DNA of 64,000 nt. Origin: Sphingobacterium hungaricum (lineage in GTDB: Bacteria > Bacteroidota > Bacteroidia > Sphingobacteriales > Sphingobacteriaceae). Location: positions 1,819,611 to 1,883,610 of the forward strand of contig NZ_MU158698.1 of the NCBI RefSeq assembly GCF_015210005.1, in the 5' to 3' direction. The notes below the pieces were generated by a model. It was not told the origin of the DNA and ran no database searches. It saw only the letters and a program-made list of their open reading frames with translations. The position numbers were made by a program, and so were the translations under genes. The stretch's first letter is position 1; each line of letters starts with the position of its first letter. Shown here piece by piece: positions 36,593 through 45,343 of the stretch.

Positions 36593-37633
36593 ATGGAACT
36601 AGATTTTGAACAAATGTATCAGATTATTTTAGATAAAGATGTTGCTTTTGAAGGCGTATTTTTTACTGCCGTAAAAACAACAGGGATATTTTGTCGCCCA
36701 TCTTGTACAGCAAGAAAACCAAAGCCAGAAAATATTGAGTTTTATAAATCTACCAAAGAATGTATATTAAAAGGATATAGACCTTGTAAAGTATGCCATC
36801 CTTTGGATTTGCTAAATGAAACGCCATTTTACATTAAACAAATTTTAAGCGAACTCTCAGAAGACCCAAGTCTGAAATTTAAAGATTTCGATTTGGTTAA
36901 GCGTGGTATTGAACCCAATCAATTAAGACGTTGGTTTATGAGAAATCACGGAATTACTTTCCAAGCTTATCAGCGAATGTTTAGAATAAATTCAGCATTC
37001 AAGAAAATCCGAAAAGGAGAATCTGTAACAGATGTTGCTTTTAATTCAGGATTTGATTCATTAAGTGGATTTGGAGATTCTTTTAAACAAATTTTTGGTG
37101 TTTCTCCTAAAAATAGTAAACAACAAAATATTATTGATTTAAAAAGAATTGAAACACCTTTAGGTACAATGTATGTTTGTGCTACAGAAAAAGGGGTTTG
37201 CTTGCTTGAATTCACGGACAGAAAAATGCTCGAAACTGAATTTAAATCTCTTGCCAAATCATTAAATGCAACCATTGTTCAGGGTGATAATGCACATTTC
37301 CTTTTATTAGAAAATGAACTGAAAGAATATTTTGAAGGAAAACGAAAACAATTTACAGTCCCTTTGCATACTCCAGGCTCTGATTTTCAAAATAGTGTAT
37401 GGAAAGCTCTTAAAGACATTCCGTATGGTACAACAAAATCTTATAAACAACAAGCAACTTATATTGGTAGTCCAGAATCTGTTCGAGCAGTTGCAAATGC
37501 CAATGGAATGAATATTATTTCTATAATAATTCCCTGTCATCGTGTCATTGGGGCAGACGGTAGCCTTACAGGTTATGGTGGGGGTATTTGGCGCAAAAAA
37601 TGGCTTTTAGAATTAGAAAGTCAAAATTCCTAG
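36593..37633 (+). CDS. ada: Ada: bifunctional methyl-phosphotriester/O6-methylguanine DNA repair protein and regulator
   Basis: A 346-residue full-length Ada. The N-terminal zinc domain has Cys34, Cys38, Cys65 and Cys68, with Cys34 as expected methyl acceptor. Next come an AraC-type HTH (about 75-180) and the C-terminal methyltransferase with PCHR at 314-317 (acceptor Cys315) and GYGGGIWRKKWLL. It repairs alkylated DNA and activates alkylation-response genes once methylated. In the accessory island, followed after 36 bases by a drug exporter; the two are probably co-transcribed, perhaps under Ada control. Confidence 0.93.
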   Translation: MELDFEQMYQIILDKDVAFEGVFFTAVKTTGIFCRPSCTARKPKPENIEFYKSTKECILKGYRPCKVCHPLDLLNETPFYIKQILSELSEDPSLKFKDFDLVKRGIEPNQLRRWFMRNHGITFQAYQRMFRINSAFKKIRKGESVTDVAFNSGFDSLSGFGDSFKQIFGVSPKNSKQQNIIDLKRIETPLGTMYVCATEKGVCLLEFTDRKMLETEFKSLAKSLNATIVQGDNAHFLLLENELKEYFEGKRKQFTVPLHTPGSDFQNSVWKALKDIPYGTTKSYKQQATYIGSPESVRAVANANGMNIISIIIPCHRVIGADGSLTGYGGGIWRKKWLLELESQNS

Positions 37634-37669
37634 TAAATACCTTTCAACGCTTTTTAATTTTTAATTTTC

Positions 37670-39094
37670 ATGAAAACTGCTGTTAATAAGTGGTTTGCAC
37701 TTTTTGTAGTGCTTACTGCACCCTTATTGTATGTTATTGACATTTTCATCATCAATGTTGCAATTCCGACTATCAAGGCAAATTTAAATGCTTCAGATGC
37801 GGAGATACAATTAGTCATTGCTTCGTATTTATTAGGAAGTGCTTGTTTCTTGATAACTGGAGGGCGTGCTGGTGATTTTTTAGGTAAAAAGAAAGTTTTC
37901 TTTTGGGGAATGTTGGCGTTTACAATTACATCTTGTATATGTGGTTTAAGCCAAAATGCAACACAATTAAATGTTGCTCGATTTTTTCAAGGTGTAAGTT
38001 CTGCATTTATGGTAACACAATCTATTTCATTAATTCAAGTATTGTTTACAAATAGTAAGGAAAGAGCCATAGCGATTGGTTGGTATGGTATTACATTGAG
38101 CATTGCTGCTATCATTGGACAAGTTTTAGGTGGATATTTAGCTGAAACACATTTTGTAATTGAAGGTTGGAGATTAATATTTTTCATTAATCTTCCTATT
38201 GGTATATTATCTCTATTAGCAATACATTTTTATTTGCCTGAAACACCAAAATTAGAAAAAGTAAGATTCGATTATAAGGGAGCTCTGTATTTAACCTTTG
38301 GCTTAGCTTGTATGATTTATGCTTTGACTGAGGGTAGAGAAAATGGATTTCCTTGGTGGTTTTATGCAATGACATTATTGACCATAACATTTCTATTGCG
38401 GTTTATTATTATTCAAAAAACTAAACTACTGAACAAGCAAGATCCTTTAATTGATATTTCACTGTTCAAATTAAAAGATTTCAAAATAGGGTTGTTTGCT
38501 GTATTATTTCATTTTATGCTACATACTGCATATTTATTGATTGTTGCTGTTTATTTACAAAGTGGTTTAGGAATATCAGCCTTGGCTTGCGGTATGTATT
38601 TTATTCCTCATGCTATTTTATTCATGATTTCATCAGTATTTGCAGGAAAATTACTGCCAAAATATGGAAAACGTGTTCTACAATTAGGTTTAATAATTAT
38701 TTTAATATCGTTTGTTTTACAAATTATATATTTTTCCCAGAAAGACATTCCATTTGTTTCTATGTTGTTTTTAGGAATATATGGATTAGGCAATGGTTTA
38801 GTGCTTCCATTTCTATTAAATGTAGTGTTGAATAATATTGAGGAAAAAGATGCTGGTGCTGCTTCCGGAATATTTTCTACTTTTCAACAGACTGCTTCTG
38901 CGTTAGGAATCAGTATAATTGGGGGGATATTTTATTCAATACTTGAGAGCGATCATTTTAAAAATGATTATTTATTAGCCTTGCAAATAGGTTTGTCAGC
39001 AGGAGTTATTTGTCTTTTTATAGTGTGGTTCATGTTATCTAAACTGCCTAAAAATTATAAATCTGAAACAAATACTTTACATAGTATGGAGTAG
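37670..39094 (+). CDS. MFS drug exporter, DHA2 (EmrB/QacA) family
   Basis: A 474-residue membrane protein with about 14 predicted helices. Family motifs: DIFIINVAIPTIKANL in helix 1 (the D-x-TIVNVALP motif), GGRAGDFLGKKKVFFWG (motif A) and IGQVLGGYLAE (motif C of antiporters). It likely expels toxic compounds by proton antiport. It lies directly after ada in the accessory island, suggesting a joint response to alkylating or toxic agents. The gene is more AT-rich than the core genes around the island. Confidence 0.9.
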   Translation: MKTAVNKWFALFVVLTAPLLYVIDIFIINVAIPTIKANLNASDAEIQLVIASYLLGSACFLITGGRAGDFLGKKKVFFWGMLAFTITSCICGLSQNATQLNVARFFQGVSSAFMVTQSISLIQVLFTNSKERAIAIGWYGITLSIAAIIGQVLGGYLAETHFVIEGWRLIFFINLPIGILSLLAIHFYLPETPKLEKVRFDYKGALYLTFGLACMIYALTEGRENGFPWWFYAMTLLTITFLLRFIIIQKTKLLNKQDPLIDISLFKLKDFKIGLFAVLFHFMLHTAYLLIVAVYLQSGLGISALACGMYFIPHAILFMISSVFAGKLLPKYGKRVLQLGLIIILISFVLQIIYFSQKDIPFVSMLFLGIYGLGNGLVLPFLLNVVLNNIEEKDAGAASGIFSTFQQTASALGISIIGGIFYSILESDHFKNDYLLALQIGLSAGVICLFIVWFMLSKLPKNYKSETNTLHSME

Positions 39095-39460
39095 GTAATA
39101 GAAAAAATATTCAAGACAGCAGAATAATAAACAAGGAAAGTAGTTGCGTTCTCTGTCGCCTTTTATGGTGTTGTTCCAAACAGGTGTCTGATTTGTGGCA
39201 AACAAAAAGCGTTCTTCAAGGTTCTCAAGTTTGTGAATTTCGCCTAATTGAGATTGCAGATATTTTGAAAGAGTTGTCGGGAAACCACGTTGCAAAATGT
39301 TTTTCGTTACACACAAAACCGGTAACAAGTCAGAATTTGTCTGATTTGTTACAAGGTTCTGAATTACAAAATTCGGATTTGTATATGAGTAGTTTGCCGT
39401 GTATTTTTTCATTCAATATTCTGTCGCCTGGTTGTGGAAGTACGGTCGGTTACGCTTGCC
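39095..39460. other. 366-base stretch without a supported gene
   Basis: Between the exporter and the first hairpin repeat both strands have open frames of 93 and 111 codons that overlap each other, but neither has a recognisable family, a convincing start or normal codon use. It may be a decayed gene or a cassette fragment. Confidence 0.5.
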
Positions 39461-39592
39461 GCTAACGTTTTGGGTATTGCCGAAGGCAGGGAATTTTAGC
39501 AATAAGATTCAATCTAAGAACGAATGTTGAACCTTGCACAAATGTCCAATCAAAGCCGTTCATCACCGCTTTTGGCAATACACTGATAGATG
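39461..39592. repeat. long hairpin repeat, copy 1 (attC-like)
   Basis: Outer arms GGGTATTGCCGAAGGC and the reverse of CGCTTTTGGCAATAC (about 39472-39581) form an imperfect stem, with the inner block AGGGAATTTTAGCAATAA shared with copy 2 at 40081-40180. It begins GCTAACG. The size and shape resemble integron attC sites or Bacteroidota intergenic repeats. It borders the gene at 39603-40049. Confidence 0.6.
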
Positions 39593-39602
39593 TAGTAGCA
39601 AT

Positions 39603-40049
39603 TTATTTATCTTTTATTCCTGTCATTCCTCCATATTTGTTCACAATAGTTTCGAGTTCCTTTATTGTGTATTTGATATAAGATTGGTCAGTATGGAATT
39701 CAAAATCTAAGTTATTGCTGAATTGATTTTCTTCTGAAAAAGTACCTTCAACAACGATGTGCCCGAGATCGTCGTAAGTCAAAGTTATTAAGGTGTTTTC
39801 TTCGTGATTTTTGTAAAATACTTGTCCACTTAACAAGTTATTTTTTTCCTTTAAAGAATTATAAAAAAGATAAATTTCACCAGTTGAAGTATAAAAGGAA
39901 GAATTTACTTTAAAATTTCCAGATTTGATTTCAATATTTGTTTTTACATCATACCCTCCCCAATGACTAGTTCCATTCGGAAAATCAAAAACTTGTTCTA
40001 ATTCGACCTTGATATATCCATTTTCTCCTTTTAATAAAAATGATTCCAT
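39603..40049 (-). CDS. unknown 148-residue protein in repeat-bounded cassette
   Basis: A soluble, acidic, beta-rich protein without signal peptide or known motif (MESFLLKGENGYIKVELEQ, then SHWGGYDVKTNIEIKSGNF). No family recognised. It is bounded on both sides by the hairpin repeats at 39461-39592 and 40081-40180, the layout expected of a single-gene cassette. AT-rich like the rest of the island. Immunity or accessory functions are typical of such cassettes but nothing in the protein shows one. Confidence 0.65.
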   Translation of the reverse strand: MESFLLKGENGYIKVELEQVFDFPNGTSHWGGYDVKTNIEIKSGNFKVNSSFYTSTGEIYLFYNSLKEKNNLLSGQVFYKNHEENTLITLTYDDLGHIVVEGTFSEENQFSNNLDFEFHTDQSYIKYTIKELETIVNKYGGMTGIKDK

Positions 40050-40080
40050 ATTTTTCAGCGATGAGTTTGTCAGCTATTAT

Positions 40081-40180
40081 CGTTAAAGTTTCTGGTATTG
40101 CCTAACGCAGGGATTTTTAGCAATAAAGTTCAATCGAAGCACTTCAGTATCGCTTTTGGCAATACCATGTTACCCGCTGG
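40081..40180. repeat. long hairpin repeat, copy 2 (attC-like)
   Basis: GGTATTGCC (40094-40102) and GGCAATACC (40158-40166) are exact inverted arms, extended inward by imperfect pairing. GCCTAAC at 40100-40106 fits the integron R'' core consensus (RYYYAAC), but the opposite end GTTACCC does not fit GTTRRRY. Shares the block CAGGGA.TTTTAGCAATAA and TTCAATC with copy 1. The stop codon of the 678-residue gene lies inside its right end. Confidence 0.6.
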
Positions 40181-42206
40181 CTTTTTTTAGTTCTATTATT
40201 TCTGTTTCTAGTTTGCCTATTTCAGCGTCATTTTCTGAGACTTTATTTAGGTCAAAATTGAACTCGTCATATGTTTGAGTTAAATATCGTTCTTCTAGAA
40301 TTTTCAAATATTTCAATGGGTTTATAGTTTGCTCTGTCATCAACAAATAGATAATTGAAGCAACCACAGGGATAATACTTAGTATAAATGTATATTGTTC
40401 CATTATGTTCCACGTAAAATGGAAAATAGCTACTATGAATAGAATGTAATATGCTAAAATGATGCTTCCAATTAATGTCTTTAAGTTTTGATATTTTTTC
40501 TTAGCTTTCCTTTCAAGTGGTCTTCGTTGTTTTTCAAGAGTGTCTTTTAGGTTGAGTTTTTCTTGCAATAAATCCTTTTTTGTCGCCAATAATTGTGTTT
40601 CAATATCTCTTTTGGTTTCTAACTGTTCAATAAGTTTTACGTTATTTTCTTGCTGTTGTTCTGCCTTAATTTTAAAGTGGGTTTGTTCTTCAATAAATTT
40701 CTCTAAACTATCTTCAGTAATAGCATTTAGGACATCGTTTACTGTATCATTCTTTATTTCTTCCGGCTTTCTAACTTTATTACGAAGGTCAATAATACGG
40801 GCTTTTGCTTGTTCCTCTGTTAGTTTTCCTTTATTGTAATCGTTTTGTAATTCTTCATATTTAGCACCCACATTATCATTTAGGACTTTTGAAAGAATTA
40901 TTTGAGATTTTGTTATTATGTCAAATGATGTCGGCAATGATGCCTTACCAAAGCCTTTATTGAGTTTAAACCAAAATTTATTTGTAAGAAAGCTTAGATG
41001 TGTAGCCATTGGAACAAAGCCTTCATCTTTCATTAATTCATTCCAAGCGACTTTCAAAGTTGTCGAATTGCCTGTTAACAATAAGAAACCTATATTTTCA
41101 AAATTATTAGAATTAGCTTCTTTTCGGTGAATAGAGACATAATTTAAAAATCTTAAAAAAGGCTCTGCATCCTTATCAATTTCTTTGCTCACACTTTCGA
41201 TTATATCTTGACTTACGATGTTATATTTGTGATTATTAGGATTGAAATAATCCCTGAAATTGTCTTCCTCTATACCGTAAGATTTGAGTAAAGTGTAGAA
41301 GTCAGATTTCTTTCCCAAAATATCAGCTGCCGATTTGCAACCGTTAATAATTGATACCATAGCCGTTACGTTTGGATATGGTCTTTCATTCCCTTCAATT
41401 AAGTGTCTTGCTTTCGTGAAGAAGCCTTCAATGTCATTTTTTACTTCCTCAAAATACTTTAATTTAATTAGCTTTTTTTGTGCTTTTTGATTTATCTCTT
41501 TAACATAATTTAAAAAGTCAGTCGCCAATTTTTGATAAAGTTCACCGTTAAAGCCCGCAATATGAAATAAAATTTCGGTATCGATAAATATGGTAAGTTC
41601 GGTTCTCCAAGTTCCTAAGTCATTAATGTTATTGTTATACTTAATTCCACTGTATAATATTACTCCTTCCCGTATTAAATTTAGTTGTTGTTTAAAATCA
41701 ATATCAGCTTCTCTATTTAAAATAAATGATGTAACATACTCAACGTATTCATCTCCATTATTGACATCAAGTAGAAAACAGCAAAATGAATGTGAAATCT
41801 TTTCTTTATCCTTTTCTGAAAGTGTTACTTTTTTTTCTGTTTCTATAAACTTGAAAAGATTATCGATTATAGTCTCATTATTGGATTGGATCGTTTGTCT
41901 TTTTTGGTCAAAAGTATGCGTGTCAATATTTGAAAAATCTTTTACAAAATAAGCTCCTTGCTGTTTTTCTAAGAATGTTAGCCTGCCAAGTGATGTTCTC
42001 ACGACAGCATCAGGAATTTCAAATTCAAACGTATTGTTGAGTTTAGAAGTTATTTCATTTAAGCTGAAACTATATAGATTTTCAATTTTAATTAGGTCCG
42101 CCAAGAATATAGAGATAATACCATATACGTCTTTTTCGGAATTGTATAATTCTCTAAATACTGCTAGAGATGCGAGCAGTCTGTTGTCCTCTTTTAATTG
42201 CCCCAT
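40170..42206 (-). CDS. unknown 678-residue protein with winged-helix-like start, coiled coil and two membrane segments
   Basis: No family recognised. Residues about 28-90 look like a winged helix (LNEITSKLNNTFEFEIPDAVVRTSLGRL, then GAYFVKD). Around residue 205 the strand LTIFIDTEILFHIAGFNG resembles the first strand of PIN-like nucleases (Asp209), but the other acidic ligands are not certain. Residues about 505-570 are a Lys/Glu/Gln-rich coiled coil, then two membrane helices (about 577-597 and 604-624) and a short cytoplasmic tail. No signal peptide. Its stop codon lies inside an attC-like repeat in the accessory island. Membrane-anchored defence effector is one possible role, unproven. Confidence 0.75.
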   Translation of the reverse strand: MGQLKEDNRLLASLAVFRELYNSEKDVYGIISIFLADLIKIENLYSFSLNEITSKLNNTFEFEIPDAVVRTSLGRLTFLEKQQGAYFVKDFSNIDTHTFDQKRQTIQSNNETIIDNLFKFIETEKKVTLSEKDKEKISHSFCCFLLDVNNGDEYVEYVTSFILNREADIDFKQQLNLIREGVILYSGIKYNNNINDLGTWRTELTIFIDTEILFHIAGFNGELYQKLATDFLNYVKEINQKAQKKLIKLKYFEEVKNDIEGFFTKARHLIEGNERPYPNVTAMVSIINGCKSAADILGKKSDFYTLLKSYGIEEDNFRDYFNPNNHKYNIVSQDIIESVSKEIDKDAEPFLRFLNYVSIHRKEANSNNFENIGFLLLTGNSTTLKVAWNELMKDEGFVPMATHLSFLTNKFWFKLNKGFGKASLPTSFDIITKSQIILSKVLNDNVGAKYEELQNDYNKGKLTEEQAKARIIDLRNKVRKPEEIKNDTVNDVLNAITEDSLEKFIEEQTHFKIKAEQQQENNVKLIEQLETKRDIETQLLATKKDLLQEKLNLKDTLEKQRRPLERKAKKKYQNLKTLIGSIILAYYILFIVAIFHFTWNIMEQYTFILSIIPVVASIIYLLMTEQTINPLKYLKILEERYLTQTYDEFNFDLNKVSENDAEIGKLETEIIELKKASG

Positions 42207-42370
42207 ATTTGTTAGTATTTCGGTCTTTTATTGGCGAAATAAAAATACATATTTTTAGTAACTTATATTATGAAAAACGAAATAATTAATTCGGTATTAG
42301 AATAGCGAATGTAGTTGCAACGCTATGCTGAAGACACCATCAAGGCTTGTAAACAATAATAAATTTATGC

Positions 42371-42925
42371 TTATTTTTTGCTTTTCAATTCCTGAATTAA
42401 TTTATCCTCTTTTGGAGATTTGATTTTCAATACAGCATCTAGATCATCATTCGGAATGGTCATAGACAATACATATTGCTGTACTTTCCATTCCTCGCCA
42501 ACTTTAACAAGCACGCCAGAACCTCTGCAGATTTTCATTTGCGTATCCAGCAATTCGTCAAACCAAGCGATATCGTCATGCTTTCCAAAATAAATATGTC
42601 GTTTTAACGATTTGAAATTCCAGGTTTCTTTTGAATCAAAATAGGGTTTCGCCCAAGCCATAAACGCTTTCTTATCCCAATGCTCCGTGGCATCCGTTCC
42701 GATAAAGATTGCGTCTTCGGTGTAATAGTTAAAATATTTGTCGAAGTCCGCATTGGCAACAGCCACATTGAACGAGTCGAGCAAGTTGGAGATTTCAATT
42801 TTCTCTTTTGCCGTATCTGCAAGATTGCTCGTAGATTCTGAAGTTCCTGAATTCTTAGTATCCGAACATGCCATAAACAAGGCAATCGCTAATGCACCCA
42901 AGATTGTGTTTTTGATGATTTTCAT
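42371..42925 (-). CDS. SnoaL/DUF4440-like (NTF2 fold) lipoprotein
   Basis: A 184-residue lipoprotein (lipobox FMAC, Cys20). The mature part, from about residue 45, has the NTF2-like layout: SFNVAVANADFDKYFNYYTEDAIFIG (helix and first strands) followed by WDKKAFMAWAKPYF and a C-terminal sheet with GSGVLVKVGEEWKVQQYVLS, as in DUF4440 proteins. ATG at 42925 is chosen because it starts the signal peptide; the frame extends upstream without coding character. Ligand unknown. It follows the GNAT gene by 22 bases. Confidence 0.75.
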   Translation of the reverse strand: MKIIKNTILGALAIALFMACSDTKNSGTSESTSNLADTAKEKIEISNLLDSFNVAVANADFDKYFNYYTEDAIFIGTDATEHWDKKAFMAWAKPYFDSKETWNFKSLKRHIYFGKHDDIAWFDELLDTQMKICRGSGVLVKVGEEWKVQQYVLSMTIPNDDLDAVLKIKSPKEDKLIQELKSKK

Positions 42926-42947
42926 ATATGATAAATTTAAAGGTTGT

Positions 42948-43397
42948 TTAGACTGTTTTCTCAAAACAAATACTGTTTTCGATTCCAATGTATTGTCCAT
43001 AATTAGGTATGATTCGATAGCCCGATTTTTTGTACAAAGCAATGGCTTCCGGCTGTTTCTTTCCTGTCTCTAATACGCAAGATGCATAACCAAGTTCAGA
43101 TGCCCAGTTCTCCAAACCTGCAAGAATTTTGCTTGCAATTCCTTTTCCTCGCTGGTAGGGAAGCACGTACATGCGTTTGACCTCCATGGCATCCTTTGAA
43201 AATTCCTTGATTGCTCCGCAACCCACTGCGGTTTCATTCTCGTAAGCAACTAGAACCTGTTTGAGAGCATCAATTTTATTAAACTGATGATAAAAATCAT
43301 GCTCATCTCCATCACGTATTTTTAAATCGCTATCTAATTCTTTAACGAGGCTTCGAAAATCTCTATCCGAGGAATCGGTTTTTACTAATGAAATCAT
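42948..43397 (-). CDS. GNAT-family N-acetyltransferase
   Basis: A 149-residue acetyltransferase with the acetyl-CoA motif MYVLPYQRGKGIASKILAGLENWA (the R/Q-x-x-G-x-G/A loop) preceded by VGCGAIKEF and followed by CVLETGKKQPEAIALYKKSGYRII. It uses acetyl-CoA to acetylate an amine; the substrate is not readable. Normal length for a single GNAT domain. Confidence 0.88.
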   Translation of the reverse strand: MISLVKTDSSDRDFRSLVKELDSDLKIRDGDEHDFYHQFNKIDALKQVLVAYENETAVGCGAIKEFSKDAMEVKRMYVLPYQRGKGIASKILAGLENWASELGYASCVLETGKKQPEAIALYKKSGYRIIPNYGQYIGIENSICFEKTV

Positions 43398-43458
43398 GAA
43401 ATACTATTTTGACAGACTAAAATTAGGTTATTCTATCCAAATCTAGGATTATGAAGCA

Positions 43459-43494
43459 CAAAAAAATCCCGCTTATTGCTAAGCGGGATTTTTT
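43459..43494. terminator. rho-independent terminator after tsf
   Basis: AAAAAATCCCGCTT-attgct-AAGCGGGATTTTTT: a strong stem with A and T tracts on both sides, 22 bases beyond the tsf stop on the minus strand. It ends the ribosomal operon and shields the GNAT gene. Confidence 0.92.
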
Positions 43495-43516
43495 GCTATT
43501 CGGTGACGAATTAGAA

Positions 43517-44353
43517 TTAAGCTCCTAATTGTACACGTTTGAATGAAGAAACTGTTAATCCTTTAGAAACACCATCTAAGAATTGAGTGATGTTTTTAGA
43601 AGAATCTTTAACAAATTCTTGGTTCAATAACGTATTGTCTTTGTAGAATTTGTTTAATTTTCCAGCAGCGATTTTCTCAACCATTTCTTCTGGTTTACCT
43701 TCTGCACGGATTTGCTCTTTCGCGATCTCTAACTCACGCTCGATTGTGCGAGAATCAACACCATCTTTATCGATAGCAACTGGATTCATTGCCGCGATTT
43801 GCATAGCAACATCTTTTCCAGCAGCTTCAACACCTTCGCCAGCAGCAGAAAGACCAACTAAAACACCTAAACGGTAGTTTGCGTGGATATAAGCTACAAC
43901 TTCAGGAGCTTCAACAGTTTCGTATGTAGAAACTTCGATTTTCTCTCCGATTTTACCAGTTTGGTCGATCAATAAATCAGCGATTTTAACACCATTGATT
44001 TCTAAAGCTTTCAAATCATCTAAAGAAGCTGGTTTGTTAGCCAAAGCAGTTTCAGCGATTGATTCCGCGAAAGCGATAAAATCAGCATTTTTAGCTACGA
44101 AATCTGTTTCACAGTTTACTTCAACAACTACTCCTGATTTTTTATCCGAAGATGCTTTTGCAATGATTACTCCTTCGTTAGATTCGCGATCTTGACGACT
44201 TGCAGCTACTTTAGCACCTTTTTTACGTAAATAGTCAACGGCAGCTTCGAAGTCACCGTTAGCTTCTACTAAAGCTTTTTTACAATCCATCATACCTGCG
44301 CCTGTTTGTTGACGCAATTTGTTTACATCTGATGCAGAAATTTGTACTGACAT
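43517..44353 (-). CDS. tsf: translation elongation factor Ts
   Basis: A 278-residue EF-Ts, the nucleotide exchange factor of EF-Tu. The N-terminal UBA-like module has LRQQTGAGMMDCKKALVEANGDFEAAVDYLRKKG, then the core VVVEVNCETDFVAKN and a C-terminal module ending NKFYKDNTLLNQEFVKD. Last gene of the rplM-rpsI-rpsB-tsf operon, separated from rpsB by a long hairpin. Confidence 0.98.
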   Translation of the reverse strand: MSVQISASDVNKLRQQTGAGMMDCKKALVEANGDFEAAVDYLRKKGAKVAASRQDRESNEGVIIAKASSDKKSGVVVEVNCETDFVAKNADFIAFAESIAETALANKPASLDDLKALEINGVKIADLLIDQTGKIGEKIEVSTYETVEAPEVVAYIHANYRLGVLVGLSAAGEGVEAAGKDVAMQIAAMNPVAIDKDGVDSRTIERELEIAKEQIRAEGKPEEMVEKIAAGKLNKFYKDNTLLNQEFVKDSSKNITQFLDGVSKGLTVSSFKRVQLGA

Positions 44354-44438
44354 GATATTTTTTTTTATAAAATTACTAGTTGAATGATAACAGCATGTTA
44401 TTAAAATAAGGTTTTGCTGTTAAGTTTAATTAAGAAAA

Positions 44439-44501
44439 AAACCGGACAAACATACTGGCTTAAGGAATAATTTCCTGAAACTAGCGATGTTTATCCGGTT
44501 T
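44439..44501 (-). terminator. long hairpin with T-run between rpsB and tsf
   Basis: On the minus strand AAACCGGATAAACAT pairs with ATGTTTGTCCGGTTT around an inner stem (AGGAAATTATTCCT), followed by seven Ts. It has the form of a terminator inside the operon and should reduce or regulate read-through into tsf. Confidence 0.75.
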
Positions 44502-44512
44502 GCTATAGAAAA

Positions 44513-45325
44513 TTATTCTACGTCTTTTGATTTACGAGCGCGTCTTCCAGGATTGTTCGCATCAACTGCTTCCTCTCCGTTATCCACAGCCGCTTTAGCA
44601 GCAGCAGCTTCTTTTTCGACGTCATCTTCTTTATCACGTTTACGTTCGTCTAATCCTTCTTGGATTGCTTGTCCGATTACGTTAGCGATTAAGCTGATGG
44701 ATTTAGTCGCATCATCATTCGCTGGAATAGGGAAGTCAATGTTCGTAGGGTCAGAGTTTGTATCTACCATTGCGAAAGTAGGGATGTTCAATTTCATTGC
44801 TTCAGCAACAGCGATGTGTTCTTTTTTCACATCAATGATGAATAAAGCAGCAGGTAAACGGTTTAAATCAGCGATACCTCCTAAAAGGCTTTCTAATTTA
44901 ATACGCTCACGTTGAATCATCAATTTTTCTTTTTTAGATAATACATCGTAAGTTCCATCTTTTTGCATTTTGTCAATGTTTGACATTTTTTTGATGGATT
45001 TACGTACTGTAGCGAAGTTGGTAAGCATACCACCTAACCAACGCTCTGTAACGAAAGGCATGTTTGCAGCCTGTGCTTGTTGAGCAATGATTTCTTTCGC
45101 TTGTTTTTTAGTCGCTACGAATAATACTTTGCGACCAGATTTAACGATTTGTTTGATAGCTGAAGCAGCTTCGTCCAATTTCGTTAAAGTTTTATTTAAA
45201 TCGATAATGTGAATGCCGTTACGTTCCATGAAAATGTACTTAGCCATTTTCGGATCCCATTTACGAGTAAGGTGACCAAAGTGCACACCTGCATCCAATA
45301 AGTCTTGATAAGTTGTTCTTGCCAT
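44513..45325 (-). CDS. rpsB: 30S ribosomal protein S2
   Basis: A 270-residue S2 with ARTTYQDLLDAGVHFGHLTRKWDPKMAKYIF at the start and FVTERWLGGMLTNFATVRKS later. The C-terminal extension is acidic and basic (KRDKEDDVEKEAAAAK), as in other Bacteroidota. It has a strong Shine-Dalgarno sequence eight bases before its ATG, unusual for the phylum. Confidence 0.98.
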   Translation of the reverse strand: MARTTYQDLLDAGVHFGHLTRKWDPKMAKYIFMERNGIHIIDLNKTLTKLDEAASAIKQIVKSGRKVLFVATKKQAKEIIAQQAQAANMPFVTERWLGGMLTNFATVRKSIKKMSNIDKMQKDGTYDVLSKKEKLMIQRERIKLESLLGGIADLNRLPAALFIIDVKKEHIAVAEAMKLNIPTFAMVDTNSDPTNIDFPIPANDDATKSISLIANVIGQAIQEGLDERKRDKEDDVEKEAAAAKAAVDNGEEAVDANNPGRRARKSKDVE

Positions 45326-45333
45326 TTTTTGTG

Positions 45334-45340
45334 CCTCCTT
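45334..45340 (-). promoter_or_regulatory. strong Shine-Dalgarno site of rpsB
   Basis: AAGGAGG, eight bases before the rpsB ATG on the minus strand. Most genes here lack such a site, so its presence on ribosomal genes stands out. Confidence 0.8.
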
Positions 45341-45343
45341 AGA

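Noticed and set aside
39077..39465. Two overlapping open frames on opposite strands after the exporter gene
   Set aside because: No family resemblance, poor starts and mutual overlap; treated as unassigned or decayed DNA.
42232..42370. Possible attachment site at the right end of the accessory island
   Set aside because: No direct repeat with the left end near 34.7-34.9 kb could be found by eye.
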